The notes: generated from the letters alone by a model not told the origin. A stretch of 64,000 nucleotides of DNA from Variovorax sp. (GCA_025352265.1 JANXTS010000033.1:124001-188000); one strand, 5' to 3'. Positions 27,088 to 38,420 are shown, numbered from the stretch's first letter. Program-made: numbers and translations.

Positions 27088-27120
27088 CGTGTTTGTAGGG
27101 GTTAGGCCCCTACAAACACG
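27088..27120. repeat. Perfect 14-bp inverted repeat between aminotransferase and phaZ
   Basis: CGTGTTTGTAGGGG (27088-27101) and CCCCTACAAACACG (27107-27120) are exact reverse complements around the 5-base loop TTAGG. It begins 42 bases after the aminotransferase stop. There is no T-run on either strand, so it is not a classical intrinsic terminator. It may protect or end the aminotransferase mRNA, or be a small repeat element. Confidence 0.7.
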
Positions 27121-27137
27121 GGGAGCCCGCTGATATA

Positions 27138-27148
27138 TTGCACTGCAC
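27138..27148. promoter_or_regulatory. PhaR-like TGCA palindrome before phaZ
   Basis: TTGCACTGCAC lies 21 bp before the phaZ start. Its reverse complement matches the perfect palindrome TTGCAGTGCAA at 42444-42454 at 10 of 11 positions. TGC-rich sites of this kind are known targets of PhaR, the PHA-responsive repressor. Assignment to PhaR is inference. Confidence 0.45.
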
Positions 27149-27168
27149 CATTCCAGTAAAAGTAAGCA

Positions 27169-28671
27169 ATGCTCTACCAACTCTACGAAGCCCAACGCTC
27201 CTTGATGGAGCCCTTTTCGGACTTCGCCCAGGCCGCCTCCAAACTCTACGGTCATGGTGCCGTGTGGGGCAACATGCCGATGGCGCAGCGCATGGCTGCT
27301 GGTTACGAGCTGATGTACCGCCTTGGCAAGGACTACGAAAAGCCGAAGTTCAGCATCGAAAGCGTCGAGGTTAATGGTGACGACGTCGTCATCCACGAAG
27401 TTGTAGCGCTCGACAAGCCGTTTTGCGAGTTGCGCCGCTTCAAGCGGTTCACCGATGACCCGGAAACCTTGAAGGTGTTGAAGAGTCAGCCGGTGGTGCT
27501 CATCGTCGCGCCACTGTCGGGTCACTACGCCACGCTGCTGCGCGACACCGTGCGGACCATGCTGCAAGGCCACAAGGTCTACATAACCGACTGGAAGAAT
27601 GCCCGCCTCGTACCGTTGTCTCAAGGCGAGTTCCACCTCGATGACTACATCCAATACGTTCAGGATTTCATCCGCCTGTTGCAGGCCGAGTACGGCAACT
27701 GCCACGTGATGAGCGTTTGCCAGCCGACGGTGCCGGTGCTGGCTGCGGTATCGCTAATGGCGAGCAAGGGCGAGACGCTGCCGCTCACCATGACCATGAT
27801 GGGCGGCCCGATCGATGCGCGTAAATCGCCTACGGCGGTAAACAACCTGGCCACGACCAAAGGCTTCGACTGGTTCGAGAACAACGTCATCTACCCGGTG
27901 CCGAAAGGCTTCCCAGGCGAGGGCCGGCGTGTATACCCCGGCTTCCTCCAGCACACGGGCTTCGTCGCCATGAACCCTGATCGTCACGCGACCAGTCACT
28001 ATGACTATTTCAAGGACTTGATGAAGGGCGACGACGCCAGCGTCGACGCTCACCGCAAGTTCTACGATGAGTACAACGCGGTGCTCGACATGGACGCCGA
28101 CTACTACCTCGACACGATCAAGGCCGTCTTTCAGGACTTCAGCTTGGTGAACGGAAATTGGGATGTGAAGAACGCCGAAGGCGTGCTCGAACGCGTACGT
28201 CCGCAAGATATCCGCACGACCGCCTTGCTGACCGTCGAGGGCGAGCTCGACGACATCTCCGGTTCGGGCCAGACGCAGGCAGCACACGACCTCTGCACCG
28301 GCATCGCTGCGAATCAACGTGAGCACTACGAGGTCAAGGGCGCAGGTCACTACGGCATCTTCAGCGGCCGGCGCTGGCGTGACATGGTCTACCCAAAGGT
28401 TCAAAAGTTCATTGCGACGCATGACGAGGCGCAGCAACGTGCTTCCGCCAAGCCGTCTGTAGATGCGGAAGATGCGGTGAAACCGGCGAGGGCTGTTGGC
28501 AAGGCAGCGAGCGCGCTTGTTGTCGAATCAGTTGTCGGGCTGAACGCAAAGCCGCGGGCCAAACCGGTCGTGAAAGCCGCTACCAAGCCCCCAGCGCAAG
28601 CCAGTCAAGCGAAAGCCATGGCGGCCGAAGCGCCTAAGCGCAAGACGCGCAGCAGCACGCGCGGTCGCTGA
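27169..28671 (+). CDS. phaZ: Intracellular polyhydroxybutyrate depolymerase
   Basis: 500 residues. It hydrolyses stored PHB granules in the cytoplasm. The family start [20 protein letters not shown] is present. The nucleophile is Cys184 in SVCQPT, the same cysteine (about 183) used by the Ralstonia enzyme in place of a lipase-box serine. [14 protein letters not shown] near residue 390 carries the catalytic histidine. After the catalytic fold there is an 80-residue tail rich in Ala, Lys, Val and Pro with KPR/KPA repeats, longer than in the type enzyme and resembling granule- or DNA-binding tails. It is preceded by a PhaR-like palindrome. Confidence 0.92.
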   Translation: MLYQLYEAQRSLMEPFSDFAQAASKLYGHGAVWGNMPMAQRMAAGYELMYRLGKDYEKPKFSIESVEVNGDDVVIHEVVALDKPFCELRRFKRFTDDPETLKVLKSQPVVLIVAPLSGHYATLLRDTVRTMLQGHKVYITDWKNARLVPLSQGEFHLDDYIQYVQDFIRLLQAEYGNCHVMSVCQPTVPVLAAVSLMASKGETLPLTMTMMGGPIDARKSPTAVNNLATTKGFDWFENNVIYPVPKGFPGEGRRVYPGFLQHTGFVAMNPDRHATSHYDYFKDLMKGDDASVDAHRKFYDEYNAVLDMDADYYLDTIKAVFQDFSLVNGNWDVKNAEGVLERVRPQDIRTTALLTVEGELDDISGSGQTQAAHDLCTGIAANQREHYEVKGAGHYGIFSGRRWRDMVYPKVQKFIATHDEAQQRASAKPSVDAEDAVKPARAVGKAASALVVESVVGLNAKPRAKPVVKAATKPPAQASQAKAMAAEAPKRKTRSSTRGR

Positions 28672-28688
28672 GCACTCGTACGCGCGCC

Positions 28689-29327
28689 ATGGTTCAGGCG
28701 TCTGAGAGTTTTGCGTCGCGCATCAACGACAGCTTGCCGCAGACGCAGTGCACGCGTTGCGGCTACCCGGACTGTATGGGGTACGCGACCGCAATCGCCG
28801 AGGGCGGCGCCGGCATAAACCAGTGCCCGCCAGGCGGTGAAGAAGGCATTGCCCGCCTTTCACGATTGACCGGTCGTCCCGCGCTTGCGCTAGATCCTAA
28901 ATTTGGCATGGAAACGCCTCGGGTCATGGCGGTGATCGACGAGGCCTGGTGCATCGGCTGCACGCTGTGCCTCGACGCATGCCCGACCGATGCGATCCTG
29001 GGTATCCACAAGCGAATGCACACCGTGATCGAGGTTCACTGCACGGGTTGTGAACTGTGCATCCCGGTGTGCCCGGTCGACTGCATCGCACTCGAAGTCG
29101 AAACACCTGGCTACACCGGCTGGGATGCTTGGTCGCCGCTGCAGGCCACTGCAGCACGACGACGTTACGAGCTCCATAAAGCACGTCACCCGCACGGAAA
29201 TCAACCCGCAACGGAAGTTGCGCAGGAGCCCGTCGAAGGCGCACCCGATGCCGGCGAACGCAAACGCTCCGTGGTCGAGGCGGCACTGGCACGTGCGAGA
29301 GCTACGGCGTTTGCCCGAAAAGCCTGA
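28689..29327 (+). CDS. rsxB: RnfB/RsxB-type electron transport ferredoxin
   Basis: 212 residues. The N-terminal 4Fe-4S domain has [15 protein letters not shown] and NQCPPGG. Two bacterial ferredoxin motifs follow, [12 protein letters not shown] and [12 protein letters not shown]. In Rnf/Rsx complexes this subunit passes electrons at the inner membrane. The N-terminal membrane helix of full RnfB is missing and no other rnf genes are near, as is common in beta-proteobacteria where a lone RnfB-like protein is found. The C-terminal tail is basic. It starts 17 bp after phaZ. Confidence 0.88.
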   Translation: MVQASESFASRINDSLPQTQCTRCGYPDCMGYATAIAEGGAGINQCPPGGEEGIARLSRLTGRPALALDPKFGMETPRVMAVIDEAWCIGCTLCLDACPTDAILGIHKRMHTVIEVHCTGCELCIPVCPVDCIALEVETPGYTGWDAWSPLQATAARRRYELHKARHPHGNQPATEVAQEPVEGAPDAGERKRSVVEAALARARATAFARKA

Positions 29328-29364
29328 CTGCCAGGCGATGCCGTGCGGCTCGCCGGCAGCGCCT

Positions 29365-29877
29365 TTACGTCGTCACTGACGGCGAGCCCGCAGCCAGCGC
29401 CGCGAACGCACTGACGACCCCCGGCGGTGCCTGCACCATCTCGATCAGCACGCCTTCACCCGCGATCGGAAATTCATCATTGGCTTTCGGGTGCATGAAG
29501 CAGATATCGAAACCTGCGGCGCCTTTGCGTATGCCGCCGGGCGCAAAGCGCACGCCTTGCGCCGTCAGCCACTCGACCGCAACCGGTAGGTCGTCGATCC
29601 ACAAGCCGATGTGGTTCAGCGGCGTGGTGTGCACCGCCGGCTTCTTGTCGATGTCCAGCGGCTGCATCAGATCGACCTCGACCTTGAACGGCCCGCTACC
29701 GATCGCACAGATGTCTTCGTCCACGTTCTCGCGTTCGCTGCGAAAGGTGCCGGTCACTTCGAGCCCCAGCATGTCGACCCACAGCTTTTGAAGCCGCTGT
29801 TTGTCGACGGCGCCGATGGCGATTTGCTGAATCCCCAGCACCTTGAAGGGACGCGTCTTGAAATCGATCGTCGGCAT
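29365..29877 (-). CDS. VOC-family protein, probable methylmalonyl-CoA epimerase
   Basis: 170 residues with two glyoxalase-type modules. Metal-ligand candidates are His/Gln in GIQQIAIG and Glu in EVDLMQ for the first, and NHIGLWIDD and GVLIEMVQ for the second. It is the last gene of the propionyl-CoA operon, overlapping the pccA stop by one base (TGATG). Between a carboxylase that makes (S)-methylmalonyl-CoA and a mutase that uses (R)-methylmalonyl-CoA, an epimerase is the missing step, and methylmalonyl-CoA epimerases are VOC proteins of this size. The role is therefore inferred from context. A GTG at 29880 is an alternative start. Confidence 0.7.
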   Translation of the reverse strand: MPTIDFKTRPFKVLGIQQIAIGAVDKQRLQKLWVDMLGLEVTGTFRSERENVDEDICAIGSGPFKVEVDLMQPLDIDKKPAVHTTPLNHIGLWIDDLPVAVEWLTAQGVRFAPGGIRKGAAGFDICFMHPKANDEFPIAGEGVLIEMVQAPPGVVSAFAALAAGSPSVTT

Positions 29878-31925
29878 CACACGAACTCCAGAATGATCTG
29901 ATCGACCGCCAGCGACTCGCCTTTAGCCGCAGAGACTTTGCCCACGACGCCATCTTGCGAAGCGAACAGCACGTTCTCCATCTTCATCGCCTCGATGACC
30001 GCAAGCTTCTCACCTGCCTGCACCTGCTGGCCCGGCTGCACCGCCACCTCGACCAGCAGACCCGGCATCGGCGACATTAGGAATTTGCTCAGGTCCGGCG
30101 GCGCCTTGTACGGCATCATTTCGAGCAAACGCGCACCGAGCGGCGACAACACCATCGCCTCTATCTGCGTGCCGTCGTGCGACACGCGCAACGCCAGCGG
30201 ATTCTTGCCCGCACCGCGCTCCACCTGCGCAACGAAAGGCTTGTCGTTGACCGTGCCCTCGACGCGAATGCTGCCAAGCATCCCGTCGCTATCAATTTTG
30301 TAGCTGCTCGCGCCCACGGCGACCGCGGAGGCGCCGCTCTTTCCTTGAAAGTCCGTAACAGATACCGGATGGTGCACGTGCTTGCCCTCCGGCCCCAGCT
30401 CGACCACGACGAACTGCTCGCCGACCTTCACGCTGTGGCCTTCAAGCTGCCCGCTGATGCCCGACGCGCGCGCGCGATAACGCCGGTGCATGTAGGCGGC
30501 CAGCGCAATTAGAAAGGCGGGGTCGCTGTGCGGCACATCTTCGGCATGGAAGCCATGGGCGTAGTGCTCGGCAATGAAGCCGGTGTTGAAATCTCCTGAG
30601 ACAAACTTCGGATGCGCCAACAGCGCTGCCTGGAACGGGATGTTGCTACTGATGCCACGGATCACAAAACCATTGAGTGCCTCACGCATCTTCGCGATCG
30701 CATGCTGGCGGTCCTTGCCGTGCACGATGAGCTTGGCGATCATCGAGTCGTAGAACATCGGGATTTCACCACCGTCGTACACGCCCGTGTCGACCCGAAC
30801 GCCATAAAGGTGCTCGGTGTCGGCAGAGAACATCGTCTCTTCGGGTGGCTGGAACTTCACCAGCCGGCCGGTCGACGGCAGGAAGCTGCGAAACGGGTCT
30901 TCGGCATTGATGCGGCACTCGATGGCCCAGCCCTCGCGCTTCACGTCGGCTTGCTTCAATGGCAGCGGTTCACCTGCCGCGACGCGGATCATCAGCTCGA
31001 CAAGGTCGAGGCCGGTGATGCACTCGGTCACCGGATGCTCGACCTGCAGGCGCGTGTTCATTTCCAGAAAGTAGAAGCTCTGGTCCTTGCCGACCACGAA
31101 CTCGACGGTGCCCGCGCTCTGGTACTTCACCGCCTTGGCGAGTTGCACCGCCTGCTCGCCCATCGCCTTGCGCGTCTCATCGCTGATGAACGGCGACGGC
31201 GCCTCTTCGATCACCTTCTGATGGCGCCGCTGAATCGAGCATTCGCGCTCGTTTAGGTAGATGACGTTGCCCTGCGAATCGCCGAGCACCTGGATTTCGA
31301 TGTGCCGTGGCTCGATCACGAACTTTTCGATGAAGACCCGGTCATCGCCGAAGCTGTTGCGCGCCTCGTTGCGGCACGCGGTGAATCCCTCGAGGGCTTC
31401 CTTGTCGTCGTGCGCCACACGCAAGCCCTTGCCGCCGCCGCCGGCCGACGCCTTGATCATCACCGGGTATCCGATCTCCCTGGCGATCTCGACGGCACGT
31501 TCGGCGGTTTCGATGGCTTCGTTCCAGCCCGGAATGGTGTTGACCTTGGCCTCGTTCGCCAACTTCTTGGAGGCGATCTTGTCGCCCATCGCCGCGATTG
31601 AATAGTGCTTGGGCCCGATGAAGACGATGCCCTCTTCCTCGACCTTGCGCGCGAAGGCTTCGTTCTCCGACAGGAAGCCGTAGCCCGGGTGCACCGCTTC
31701 GGCGCCGGTCTGCTTGCACGCCGCGATGATGCGGTCGACCTGCAGATAACTGTCGCGGCTGGCTGCGCCACCGATGTGCACCGCCTCGTCGGCCAGTTCG
31801 ACATGGCGCGCTTCCTTGTCGGCATCGGAATAAACCGCGACGGTCAGGATGCCCATCTTCTTCGCGGTCTTGATGACGCGGCACGCAATCTCGCCGCGGT
31901 TGGCGATCAGGATTTTTTTGAACAT
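29877..31925 (-). CDS. pccA: Propionyl-CoA carboxylase alpha subunit (biotin carboxylase and carrier)
   Basis: 682 residues. The biotin carboxylase domain occupies about 1-450: [14 protein letters not shown], the ATP loop [12 protein letters not shown], and [15 protein letters not shown] with RINAEDP. A BT linker domain follows (about 480-600). The biotinyl domain is at the C-terminus with the biotin lysine in EAMKMEN. It carboxylates biotin with ATP and bicarbonate for PccB. The ATG at 31925 gives the family N-terminus [11 protein letters not shown]. It lies 14 bp after pccB. Confidence 0.94.
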   Translation of the reverse strand: MFKKILIANRGEIACRVIKTAKKMGILTVAVYSDADKEARHVELADEAVHIGGAASRDSYLQVDRIIAACKQTGAEAVHPGYGFLSENEAFARKVEEEGIVFIGPKHYSIAAMGDKIASKKLANEAKVNTIPGWNEAIETAERAVEIAREIGYPVMIKASAGGGGKGLRVAHDDKEALEGFTACRNEARNSFGDDRVFIEKFVIEPRHIEIQVLGDSQGNVIYLNERECSIQRRHQKVIEEAPSPFISDETRKAMGEQAVQLAKAVKYQSAGTVEFVVGKDQSFYFLEMNTRLQVEHPVTECITGLDLVELMIRVAAGEPLPLKQADVKREGWAIECRINAEDPFRSFLPSTGRLVKFQPPEETMFSADTEHLYGVRVDTGVYDGGEIPMFYDSMIAKLIVHGKDRQHAIAKMREALNGFVIRGISSNIPFQAALLAHPKFVSGDFNTGFIAEHYAHGFHAEDVPHSDPAFLIALAAYMHRRYRARASGISGQLEGHSVKVGEQFVVVELGPEGKHVHHPVSVTDFQGKSGASAVAVGASSYKIDSDGMLGSIRVEGTVNDKPFVAQVERGAGKNPLALRVSHDGTQIEAMVLSPLGARLLEMMPYKAPPDLSKFLMSPMPGLLVEVAVQPGQQVQAGEKLAVIEAMKMENVLFASQDGVVGKVSAAKGESLAVDQIILEFV

Positions 31926-31939
31926 GTTCTTCTTAAGAA

Positions 31940-33484
31940 TCAGAGCGGAATGTTGCCGTGCTTGCGCCACGGGTTTTCGAGCTTCTTGGCGCGAAGCATC
32001 ACGAGCGAGCGGCAGATGCGCTTGCGTGTTTCATGCGGCAGGATCACGTCGTCGATGTAGCCGCGTGCACTCGCTACATACGGGTTGGCGAAGCGCGCCT
32101 TGTACTCGGCTTCGCGCGCAGCAAGCTTCTCGGGGTCGTTCTTGTCTTCGCGAAAGATAATCTCGACCGCGCCCTTTGCGCCCATCACCGCGATCTCGGC
32201 GCGCGGCCATGCGAGATTGACGTCGCCGCGCAAATGCTTCGACGCCATCACGTCGTAGGCGCCACCGTAGGCTTTGCGGGTGATCACCGTGATCTTCGGC
32301 ACTGTGCACTCGGCGTATGCATAGAGCAGCTTCGCGCCGTGCTTGATGATCCCGCCGTACTCCTGCCCGGTGCCGGGCATGAAGCCGGGTACGTCGACAA
32401 AGGTGACGACTGGAATGTTGAAGCAATCGCAAAAGCGCACAAAGCGCGCCGCCTTGATGCTGCTCTTGATGTCGAGACAACCCGCCAGCACCAGCGGCTG
32501 GTTGGCCACGATGCCGACGGTCTGCCCTTCCATGCGCGCAAAGCCAATGACGATGTTCTTCGCGTACTCGGGCTGCAGCTCGAAGAAGTCGCCGTCGTCG
32601 ACCACCTTCAGGATCAGCTCCTTCATGTCGTACGGTTTATTCGCGTTGTCGGGCACCAGCGTATCCAGCGAAAAATCGGGCCTGTCGGCGGGGTCGCCCT
32701 TGCCGTTGTTGCCCAAGCGCACCGGCGGTTTCTCGCGGTTGTTGAGCGGCAGGTAGTTGTATAGGCGGCGCAGCATCATCAGCGCCTCGACATCGTTCTC
32801 GAAAGCCCTGTCGGCCACGCCACTGCGCGTGGTGTGCGTGATGGCGCCGCCGAGTTCTTCGGCCGTTACGTTCTCGTGCGTCACCGTCTTCACGACCTCC
32901 GGGCCGGTGACGAACATGTAGCTAGAGTCTTTCACCATGAAGATGAAGTCGGTCATGGCCGGCGAGTAAACCGCGCCGCCCGCGCACGGACCCATGATCA
33001 TGCTGATCTGCGGCACCACGCCTGAAGCCATCACGTTGCGCTGGAACACATCTGCATAACCGCCGAGTGAGGCCACGCCTTCCTGAATGCGCGCGCCGCC
33101 CGAATCGTTGAGTCCGATGACCGGTGCGCCGACCTTCATCGCCTGGTCCATCACCTTGCAGATCTTCTCTGCGTGCGCTTCGCTCAATGCGCCGCCGAAC
33201 ACCGTGAAGTCCTGACTGAAAACGAAGACCAGCCGGCCATTGATCATTCCGTAACCGGTGACCACACCATCGCCCGGAATCTTTTGTTCGGCCATACCGA
33301 AATCGACCGAACGGTGCTCGACGAACATGTCCCACTCTTCGAAAGTGTTGTCGTCGAGCAGCAGCTCGATGCGCTCGCGCGCCGTCAGCTTGCCCTTGTT
33401 GTGTTGCGCATCGATGCGCCTTTGTCCACCGCCGAGCCGGGCCTTGGCGCGGCGCTCTTCGAGTTGGTCGATCAGTTCTTGCAT
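31940..33484 (-). CDS. pccB: Propionyl-CoA carboxylase beta subunit (carboxyltransferase)
   Basis: 514 residues with the two crotonase-like halves of acyl-CoA carboxyltransferases. CoA and biotin oxyanion-hole segments are [14 protein letters not shown] and [12 protein letters not shown] in the first half, and [17 protein letters not shown] and [13 protein letters not shown] in the second. It transfers carboxyl from biotin to propionyl-CoA to give methylmalonyl-CoA. The family N-terminus [15 protein letters not shown] fixes the start at 33484. Position between meaB and pccA supports propionyl-CoA as the substrate. Confidence 0.95.
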   Translation of the reverse strand: MQELIDQLEERRAKARLGGGQRRIDAQHNKGKLTARERIELLLDDNTFEEWDMFVEHRSVDFGMAEQKIPGDGVVTGYGMINGRLVFVFSQDFTVFGGALSEAHAEKICKVMDQAMKVGAPVIGLNDSGGARIQEGVASLGGYADVFQRNVMASGVVPQISMIMGPCAGGAVYSPAMTDFIFMVKDSSYMFVTGPEVVKTVTHENVTAEELGGAITHTTRSGVADRAFENDVEALMMLRRLYNYLPLNNREKPPVRLGNNGKGDPADRPDFSLDTLVPDNANKPYDMKELILKVVDDGDFFELQPEYAKNIVIGFARMEGQTVGIVANQPLVLAGCLDIKSSIKAARFVRFCDCFNIPVVTFVDVPGFMPGTGQEYGGIIKHGAKLLYAYAECTVPKITVITRKAYGGAYDVMASKHLRGDVNLAWPRAEIAVMGAKGAVEIIFREDKNDPEKLAAREAEYKARFANPYVASARGYIDDVILPHETRKRICRSLVMLRAKKLENPWRKHGNIPL

Positions 33485-33530
33485 GGTTGTTTGTCCAAAG
33501 CTGAAGTTCGATTGATTCTTGTGTTGGGAG

Positions 33531-34577
33531 CTAAATCTGGCTGCCCGCCGTGGCGAGCAAAGTGCGCGCTGCGGTCGATGCAGGGAGCGTGCCTTCGGCA
33601 ACTTGCCTCGTCAGTTGCGGCAGCATTTCGCGCACCTGCGGATGATGTCTGAAGGCGTGCTTCAGGCCCGCATCGATGCGCTCCCACATCCACGACAGCG
33701 CCTGCTTTTCGCGCCGCTTGTGCATCTTGCCGTTGGCAGTCTGCAGCGACTGGAACTGAGTGACGGAGTCCCAGAACGCGTCGACCCCCGTTCCGGCAAG
33801 CGCACTCAGCTGCATCACGCGTGGGAGCCAGAAGCGCACCTCGACACCGTTGTAGGCATCGTGTGCCGCATGCGCGTGATCGGGGTTGCCCTGATGACCG
33901 AACAAACGCAGCGCCGACGCAATCTGCGCCTGCGCGCGCGTTGCCGCGTCCTTGTCGAGATCCGCCTTGTTAATGACGACAAGGTCGGCCAGTTCCATCA
34001 CGCCCTTTTTGATCGCCTGCAAGTCGTCACCGGCGTTCGGCAACTGCATAAGCACGAACATGTCGGTCATGCCGGACACTGCTGTTTCGCTCTGGCCGAC
34101 GCCCACCGTTTCGACGATGACGATGTCGTACCCCGCAGCCTCGCACACCAGCATCGCCTCGCGCGTTTTCTCGGCTACGCCGCCCAGGGTGCCCGATGAT
34201 GGACTCGGCCGGATATAGGCACGCTCGTGCACCGACAGCATTTCCATGCGCGTCTTGTCACCGAGGATCGAGCCACCGGATACTGACGATGAAGGGTCGA
34301 TGGTGAGCACCGCGACGCGATGGCCCTTGTCGATGAGGAACAAGCCGAGCGCTTCGATGAATGTCGACTTGCCAACGCCCGGCACACCCGAAATGCCGAG
34401 TCGGAACGACTTGCCGGTGTGTGGCAGCAATGCGGTGAGCAGCTCATCGGCCTGCACGCGATGGTCGGCGCGGGTCGACTCCAACAGCGTGATCGCCTTA
34501 GCGATAGCGCGGCGTTGCGCGGCGCCTTCGGAATTCAACAAGGCATCGGAGGTGACCGTGGTTCGCTCCCCCGGCAT
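33531..34577 (-). CDS. meaB: MeaB, GTPase chaperone of methylmalonyl-CoA mutase
   Basis: 348 residues of the SIMIBI GTPase family. P-loop GVPGVGKST near residue 64, [29 protein letters not shown] (switch II) and NKAD base-recognition motif are all present. It loads and protects adenosylcobalamin in the mutase using GTP. It begins 2 bp after the mcm stop. Length matches the family (about 330). Confidence 0.95.
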   Translation of the reverse strand: MPGERTTVTSDALLNSEGAAQRRAIAKAITLLESTRADHRVQADELLTALLPHTGKSFRLGISGVPGVGKSTFIEALGLFLIDKGHRVAVLTIDPSSSVSGGSILGDKTRMEMLSVHERAYIRPSPSSGTLGGVAEKTREAMLVCEAAGYDIVIVETVGVGQSETAVSGMTDMFVLMQLPNAGDDLQAIKKGVMELADLVVINKADLDKDAATRAQAQIASALRLFGHQGNPDHAHAAHDAYNGVEVRFWLPRVMQLSALAGTGVDAFWDSVTQFQSLQTANGKMHKRREKQALSWMWERIDAGLKHAFRHHPQVREMLPQLTRQVAEGTLPASTAARTLLATAGSQI

Positions 34578-34579
34578 AG

Positions 34580-36739
34580 TCAGGCCGCAATCGAAGCGCG
34601 AATTTGCTCCAACACATCCTTCGCGCTGGCCGGGATCGGCGTACCAGGCCCGTAGATGCCTTTGACCCCAGCCTCGTACAGCATCTCGTAGTCGCCGCGC
34701 GGAATCACGCCGCCGACGAAAACGATGATGTCATCTGCGCCCTGCTTCTTCAGCTCCGCGATGATCGCCGGCACCAGCATCTTATGGCCGGCGGCCAGAG
34801 TCGACACGCCCACTGCATGCACGTCGTTTTCAATGGCTTGGCGCGCGCATTCTTCCGGCGTCTGGAACAGCGGTCCCATGTCGACGTCGAAGCCTAGATC
34901 GGCAAACGCGGTGGCAACTACCTTGGCGCCGCGGTCGTGACCGTCTTGCCCGAGCTTAGAAATCATCACGCGCGGACGTCGGCCCTGCTCTTCGGCAAAG
35001 GCGGCTATCTCATGCTGCAGCGCTTCCCAGCCCTCGGCCGAGTCGTATGCCGCCGCATAAACGCCGGTGACTTTTTGCGTATCGGCGCGATGCCGGCCAT
35101 AGACTTTTTCGAGCGCGTCGCTGATCTCGCCGACCGTGGCGCGCAGACGCACGGCGTCGATGCTCAGTGCCAGCATGTTGCCCTCACCGCTTTCGGCGGC
35201 GGCCGTCAGTGCCTCGAGTGCCGCCTGCACGGCCGCCGAGTCACGCGAGGCGCGAATGGCCTTCAGCTTGGCGATCTGGCCGTCGCGCACCTTGACGTTA
35301 TCGATCGACAGGCTGTCGATCGCATCTTCGACTTTCAGTTTGTATTTATTGACGCCGACGATGACGTCACGGCCGGAGTCGATGCGGGCCTGCTTATCAG
35401 CGGCGGCGGCTTCGATCTTCAGCTTAGCCCAGCCGCTGTCGACGGCCTTGATCATGCCACCCATGGCCTCGACTTCTTCGATGATCTCCCAGGCCTTGTC
35501 GGCCATGTCCTGGGTCAACTTTTCCATCATGTAGCTGCCGGCCCACGGGTCGACCACGCTGGTGATGTGGGTCTCTTCCTGAATGATGAGCTGGGTGTTG
35601 CGCGCAATGCGCGAGCTGAACTCGGTCGGCAGCGCAATGGCTTCGTCGAGCGCGTTGGTGTGCAGCGATTGGGTGCCGCCGAACACCGCGGCCATCGCCT
35701 CGATGGTGGTGCGCACGACGTTGTTGTACGGGTCTTGTTCGGTCAGCGACCAACCGGAAGTCTGGCAGTGCGTGCGCAGCATCAGGCTCTTGGCGCTCTT
35801 CGGCTCGAACTCTTTCATGATCCGACACCACAAGAGGCGAGCGGCGCGCATCTTGGCAACTTCCAGATAGAAGTTCATGCCGATGGCCCAGAAGAAGCTC
35901 AGGCGGCCCGCGAACACATCGACATCGAGCCCCTTGGCCAAGGCGGTCTTCACGTACTCCTTGCCGTCGGCCAGCGTGAAAGCCAGCTCCAACGCCTGGT
36001 TGGCACCGGCCTCCTGCATGTGATAACCGCTGATGCTGATCGAGTTGAACTTGGGCATCTTGTGCGCCGTGTACTCGATGATGTCGCCGATGATCCGCAT
36101 ACTCGGCGCCGGCGGAAAGATGTAGGTGTTGCGAACCATGAACTCCTTCAGGATGTCGTTCTGGATCGTCCCGCTCAGTTGGTCCTGGCTCACGCCCTGC
36201 TCTTCGCCCGCCACGATGTAGCCCGCCAGCACCGGCAGCACCGCACCGTTCATCGTCATCGACACAGACACCTTGTCGAGCGGGATCTGGTCGAACAGGA
36301 TCTTCATATCCTCGACCGAATCGATCGCCACGCCGGCCTTGCCGACATCGCCCGTTACGCGTGGGTGGTCGCTGTCGTAGCCGCGGTGGGTCGGCAGATC
36401 GAACGCGACCGACACGCCCTGCCCACCGGCAGCAAGTGCCTTGCGATAGAACGCGTTGGATTCTTCGGCCGTCGAAAAACCCGCGTACTGCCGGATGGTC
36501 CACGGCCGTACCGCGTACATCGTGGCCTGCGGCCCGCGCAGGTAGGGCTCGAAGCCGGGCAACGTGTCGGTGTACTTGAGCCCTTGCAAGTCGGCCGCGG
36601 TGTAGAGCGGCTTGACGGTGATGCCGTCGGGCGTGCGCCAGTTCAGCGCATCGAGGTTGCCACCGGGCGCAGACTTGGCTGCAGCCTTGGTCCAGGCGTC
36701 GAGAGTGACTGAGGGATAAGTCGGTTCGGGTGTGCTCAT
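34580..36739 (-). CDS. Methylmalonyl-CoA mutase, single-chain
   Basis: 719 residues. The N-terminal substrate barrel is near residues 30-560 ([37 protein letters not shown]). The C-terminal B12 domain has [10 protein letters not shown], supplying the lower-ligand histidine of cobalamin, followed by [10 protein letters not shown] and VFVGGVIP. It rearranges (R)-methylmalonyl-CoA to succinyl-CoA, feeding propionate carbon to the TCA cycle. The ATG at 36739 is chosen; the frame continues upstream only through gntR antisense. It is divergent from gntR with 93 bp between. Length is slightly longer than the shortest bacterial large subunits and fits homodimeric enzymes. Confidence 0.95.
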   Translation of the reverse strand: MSTPEPTYPSVTLDAWTKAAAKSAPGGNLDALNWRTPDGITVKPLYTAADLQGLKYTDTLPGFEPYLRGPQATMYAVRPWTIRQYAGFSTAEESNAFYRKALAAGGQGVSVAFDLPTHRGYDSDHPRVTGDVGKAGVAIDSVEDMKILFDQIPLDKVSVSMTMNGAVLPVLAGYIVAGEEQGVSQDQLSGTIQNDILKEFMVRNTYIFPPAPSMRIIGDIIEYTAHKMPKFNSISISGYHMQEAGANQALELAFTLADGKEYVKTALAKGLDVDVFAGRLSFFWAIGMNFYLEVAKMRAARLLWCRIMKEFEPKSAKSLMLRTHCQTSGWSLTEQDPYNNVVRTTIEAMAAVFGGTQSLHTNALDEAIALPTEFSSRIARNTQLIIQEETHITSVVDPWAGSYMMEKLTQDMADKAWEIIEEVEAMGGMIKAVDSGWAKLKIEAAAADKQARIDSGRDVIVGVNKYKLKVEDAIDSLSIDNVKVRDGQIAKLKAIRASRDSAAVQAALEALTAAAESGEGNMLALSIDAVRLRATVGEISDALEKVYGRHRADTQKVTGVYAAAYDSAEGWEALQHEIAAFAEEQGRRPRVMISKLGQDGHDRGAKVVATAFADLGFDVDMGPLFQTPEECARQAIENDVHAVGVSTLAAGHKMLVPAIIAELKKQGADDIIVFVGGVIPRGDYEMLYEAGVKGIYGPGTPIPASAKDVLEQIRASIAA

Positions 36740-36790
36740 GGCTTGCGGACATTGCTGCCGTACGGGTTTTCGCGAGTCTAACCCATCGGT

Positions 36791-36801
36791 AATTATTAAT
36801 T
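36791..36801. promoter_or_regulatory. Palindrome between mcm and gntR, candidate GntR operator
   Basis: AATTATTAATT is a perfect 11-bp palindrome with a central T, in an AT-rich pocket of an otherwise GC-rich 93-bp divergent spacer. It lies 31 bp before the gntR start and 51 bp before the mcm start, where an operator for both would be expected. GntR/FCD proteins bind short inverted repeats. The assignment is inference. Confidence 0.45.
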
Positions 36802-36832
36802 CAATCGCGTTTATTGAGGTACATTTCGCTTC

Positions 36833-37480
36833 ATGTCCGCTCTCACCTTGACGCCACGCGCACTTTACGAAGAGGTTGCGGAGCTGTTGCGGCAACGCAT
36901 TTTTCAGCGCGAACTGGAGCCCGGCAGCTGGATCGATGAAATGAAGCTGGCAGAGGAGTACGGCATCAGTCGGACACCGCTGCGCGAGGCGCTCAAGGTG
37001 CTCGCCGCCGAAGGCCTGGTGACGATGAAGGTCCGGCGCGGTGCCTACGTCACCGAGGTCTCGGAGCAGGATCTCGCCGACGTTTATCACCTGCTTGCCC
37101 TGTTGGAAAGCGATGCTGCGGGCGTCGTTGCCGCCCGAGCTACCGCCGCGCAACTCGACGACCTCAAGATGCTGCATACAGAACTCGAAGCCGCAGCGCG
37201 GCCCGGTCACGTTGACCGCGAACTGTTCTTCGCAATCAACGAGCGCTTTCACATGCGATTGCTCGCGATTGCCAACAACCGCTGGCGCGACCAGATGGTG
37301 GCCGACCTGCGAAAGGTCATGAAGCTCAACCGGCACAACTCACTTCTCAAATCGGGACGCATCGGTGAATCGATCAACGAGCATCGCGCTATCTTGGCGG
37401 CATTGCTCGACCACGATGCCCCGACCGCTATGCAACGCATGCACGAGCATTTCGCCAACGGCCTGAAGGCGGCGAACTGA
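36833..37480 (+). CDS. GntR-family regulator, FadR/FCD subgroup
   Basis: 215 residues. The N-terminal winged helix-turn-helix (about 8-75) has [33 protein letters not shown], the GntR signature. The C-terminal all-helical FCD ligand domain has [14 protein letters not shown] and [13 protein letters not shown], with the metal-binding histidines expected. It stands divergent from the propionyl-CoA operon and is its likely repressor, sensing an acyl-CoA or organic acid. Ligand and target are inference from position. Confidence 0.88.
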   Translation: MSALTLTPRALYEEVAELLRQRIFQRELEPGSWIDEMKLAEEYGISRTPLREALKVLAAEGLVTMKVRRGAYVTEVSEQDLADVYHLLALLESDAAGVVAARATAAQLDDLKMLHTELEAAARPGHVDRELFFAINERFHMRLLAIANNRWRDQMVADLRKVMKLNRHNSLLKSGRIGESINEHRAILAALLDHDAPTAMQRMHEHFANGLKAAN

Positions 37481-37588
37481 CCTGCGCATGCGCGTTCGGC
37501 CGCGGCGTCGTTACCGTTTGCTTGCACAATACTTGCTACACAAGACATAGCGGCACCACCTTGGCGGCCAGGCAAGAAAGCAGATCGA

Positions 37589-38326
37589 ATGAGTAGTGTG
37601 GTCGTGACTGGCGCTGGCTCCGGCATTGGAGCCGCAACCTGCCGTCGTCTTGCCGCGCAGGGCATCGACCTCGTAATCCACACCGGTAGTCGACACGAAG
37701 CGGCCGATGCAGTCGCAGCACAATGCGCCGCGGTACGCACCGCAGTAGTGGTCGGCGACATGGCAGATGCAAGCACCATCGACGACTTGCTCCGGGCCGC
37801 GATCGCCCTTGGTGGACTGCGCGGCGTGGTTGCCAACGCGGGCTTTGCCGACAAGACCAGCCTGGCCGAGCTCGATGACGAAAAGCTGGAACGATCGCTT
37901 CGCACGATGGTCGTCTCGCTGGCCCACCTTCTCCGCAAAAGCATTCCATTGCTCAAGGACTCTGGCCAAGGCCGCTTTGTCGCGGTCAGCTCGTTCGTCG
38001 CACACCGCTTCACGCTGGGTGCTTCGACCTTTCCGGCCACCGCCGCAGCCAAGGCCGGCGTCGAGGCACTGGTCAAAGCCGCCGCAGCGGAGAACGCTTC
38101 ACGCGGCATCACGATCAATGCCGTGGCACCCGGCTATGTGCGCAAAGACCGCGCAAATGCCGGCGCGCTGACCGACGAGCAATGGACGCAGGCGCTGCTG
38201 CGTGTGCCCGCAGGCCGGCTCGCGACACCCGATGACGTTGCGGCACCCATCGCCTTTTTACTGAGCCCTGAAGCGGCCTTCATCACCGGTCAGATCCTTC
38301 ATGTCGATGGTGGCATGACTCTGTGA
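37589..38326 (+). CDS. SDR-family oxidoreductase with altered catalytic site
   Basis: 245 residues with the classical SDR cofactor motif TGAGSGIGA (7-15) and NAG strand (VVANAGFAD), and a C-terminal [14 protein letters not shown]. The active site is unusual: serines are present in AVSSFVAH, but the expected YxxxK reads TAAAK in [11 protein letters not shown], so the catalytic tyrosine is replaced by Thr. The spacing from Ser to that site is also a little long. It may be inactive, or use another residue. It is followed after 94 bp by an amino-acid importer operon and may share its control. Confidence 0.85.
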   Translation: MSSVVVTGAGSGIGAATCRRLAAQGIDLVIHTGSRHEAADAVAAQCAAVRTAVVVGDMADASTIDDLLRAAIALGGLRGVVANAGFADKTSLAELDDEKLERSLRTMVVSLAHLLRKSIPLLKDSGQGRFVAVSSFVAHRFTLGASTFPATAAAKAGVEALVKAAAAENASRGITINAVAPGYVRKDRANAGALTDEQWTQALLRVPAGRLATPDDVAAPIAFLLSPEAAFITGQILHVDGGMTL

Positions 38327-38420
38327 CGCGCCTCATCGTTGTTGACTTCGCAGTGCCTGCTGCAGCTTCACTTCATCCGCTTTCTTCCTTCTTTTCCTTC
38401 ATCACCTACGGAGAAAAATC

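Noticed and set aside
29347..29388. 9-bp inverted repeat GGCTCGCCG/CGGCGAGCC between convergent rsxB and the VOC gene, as a two-way terminator
   Set aside because: The loop is 24 bases, no T-run follows on either strand, and one arm lies inside the VOC coding end.
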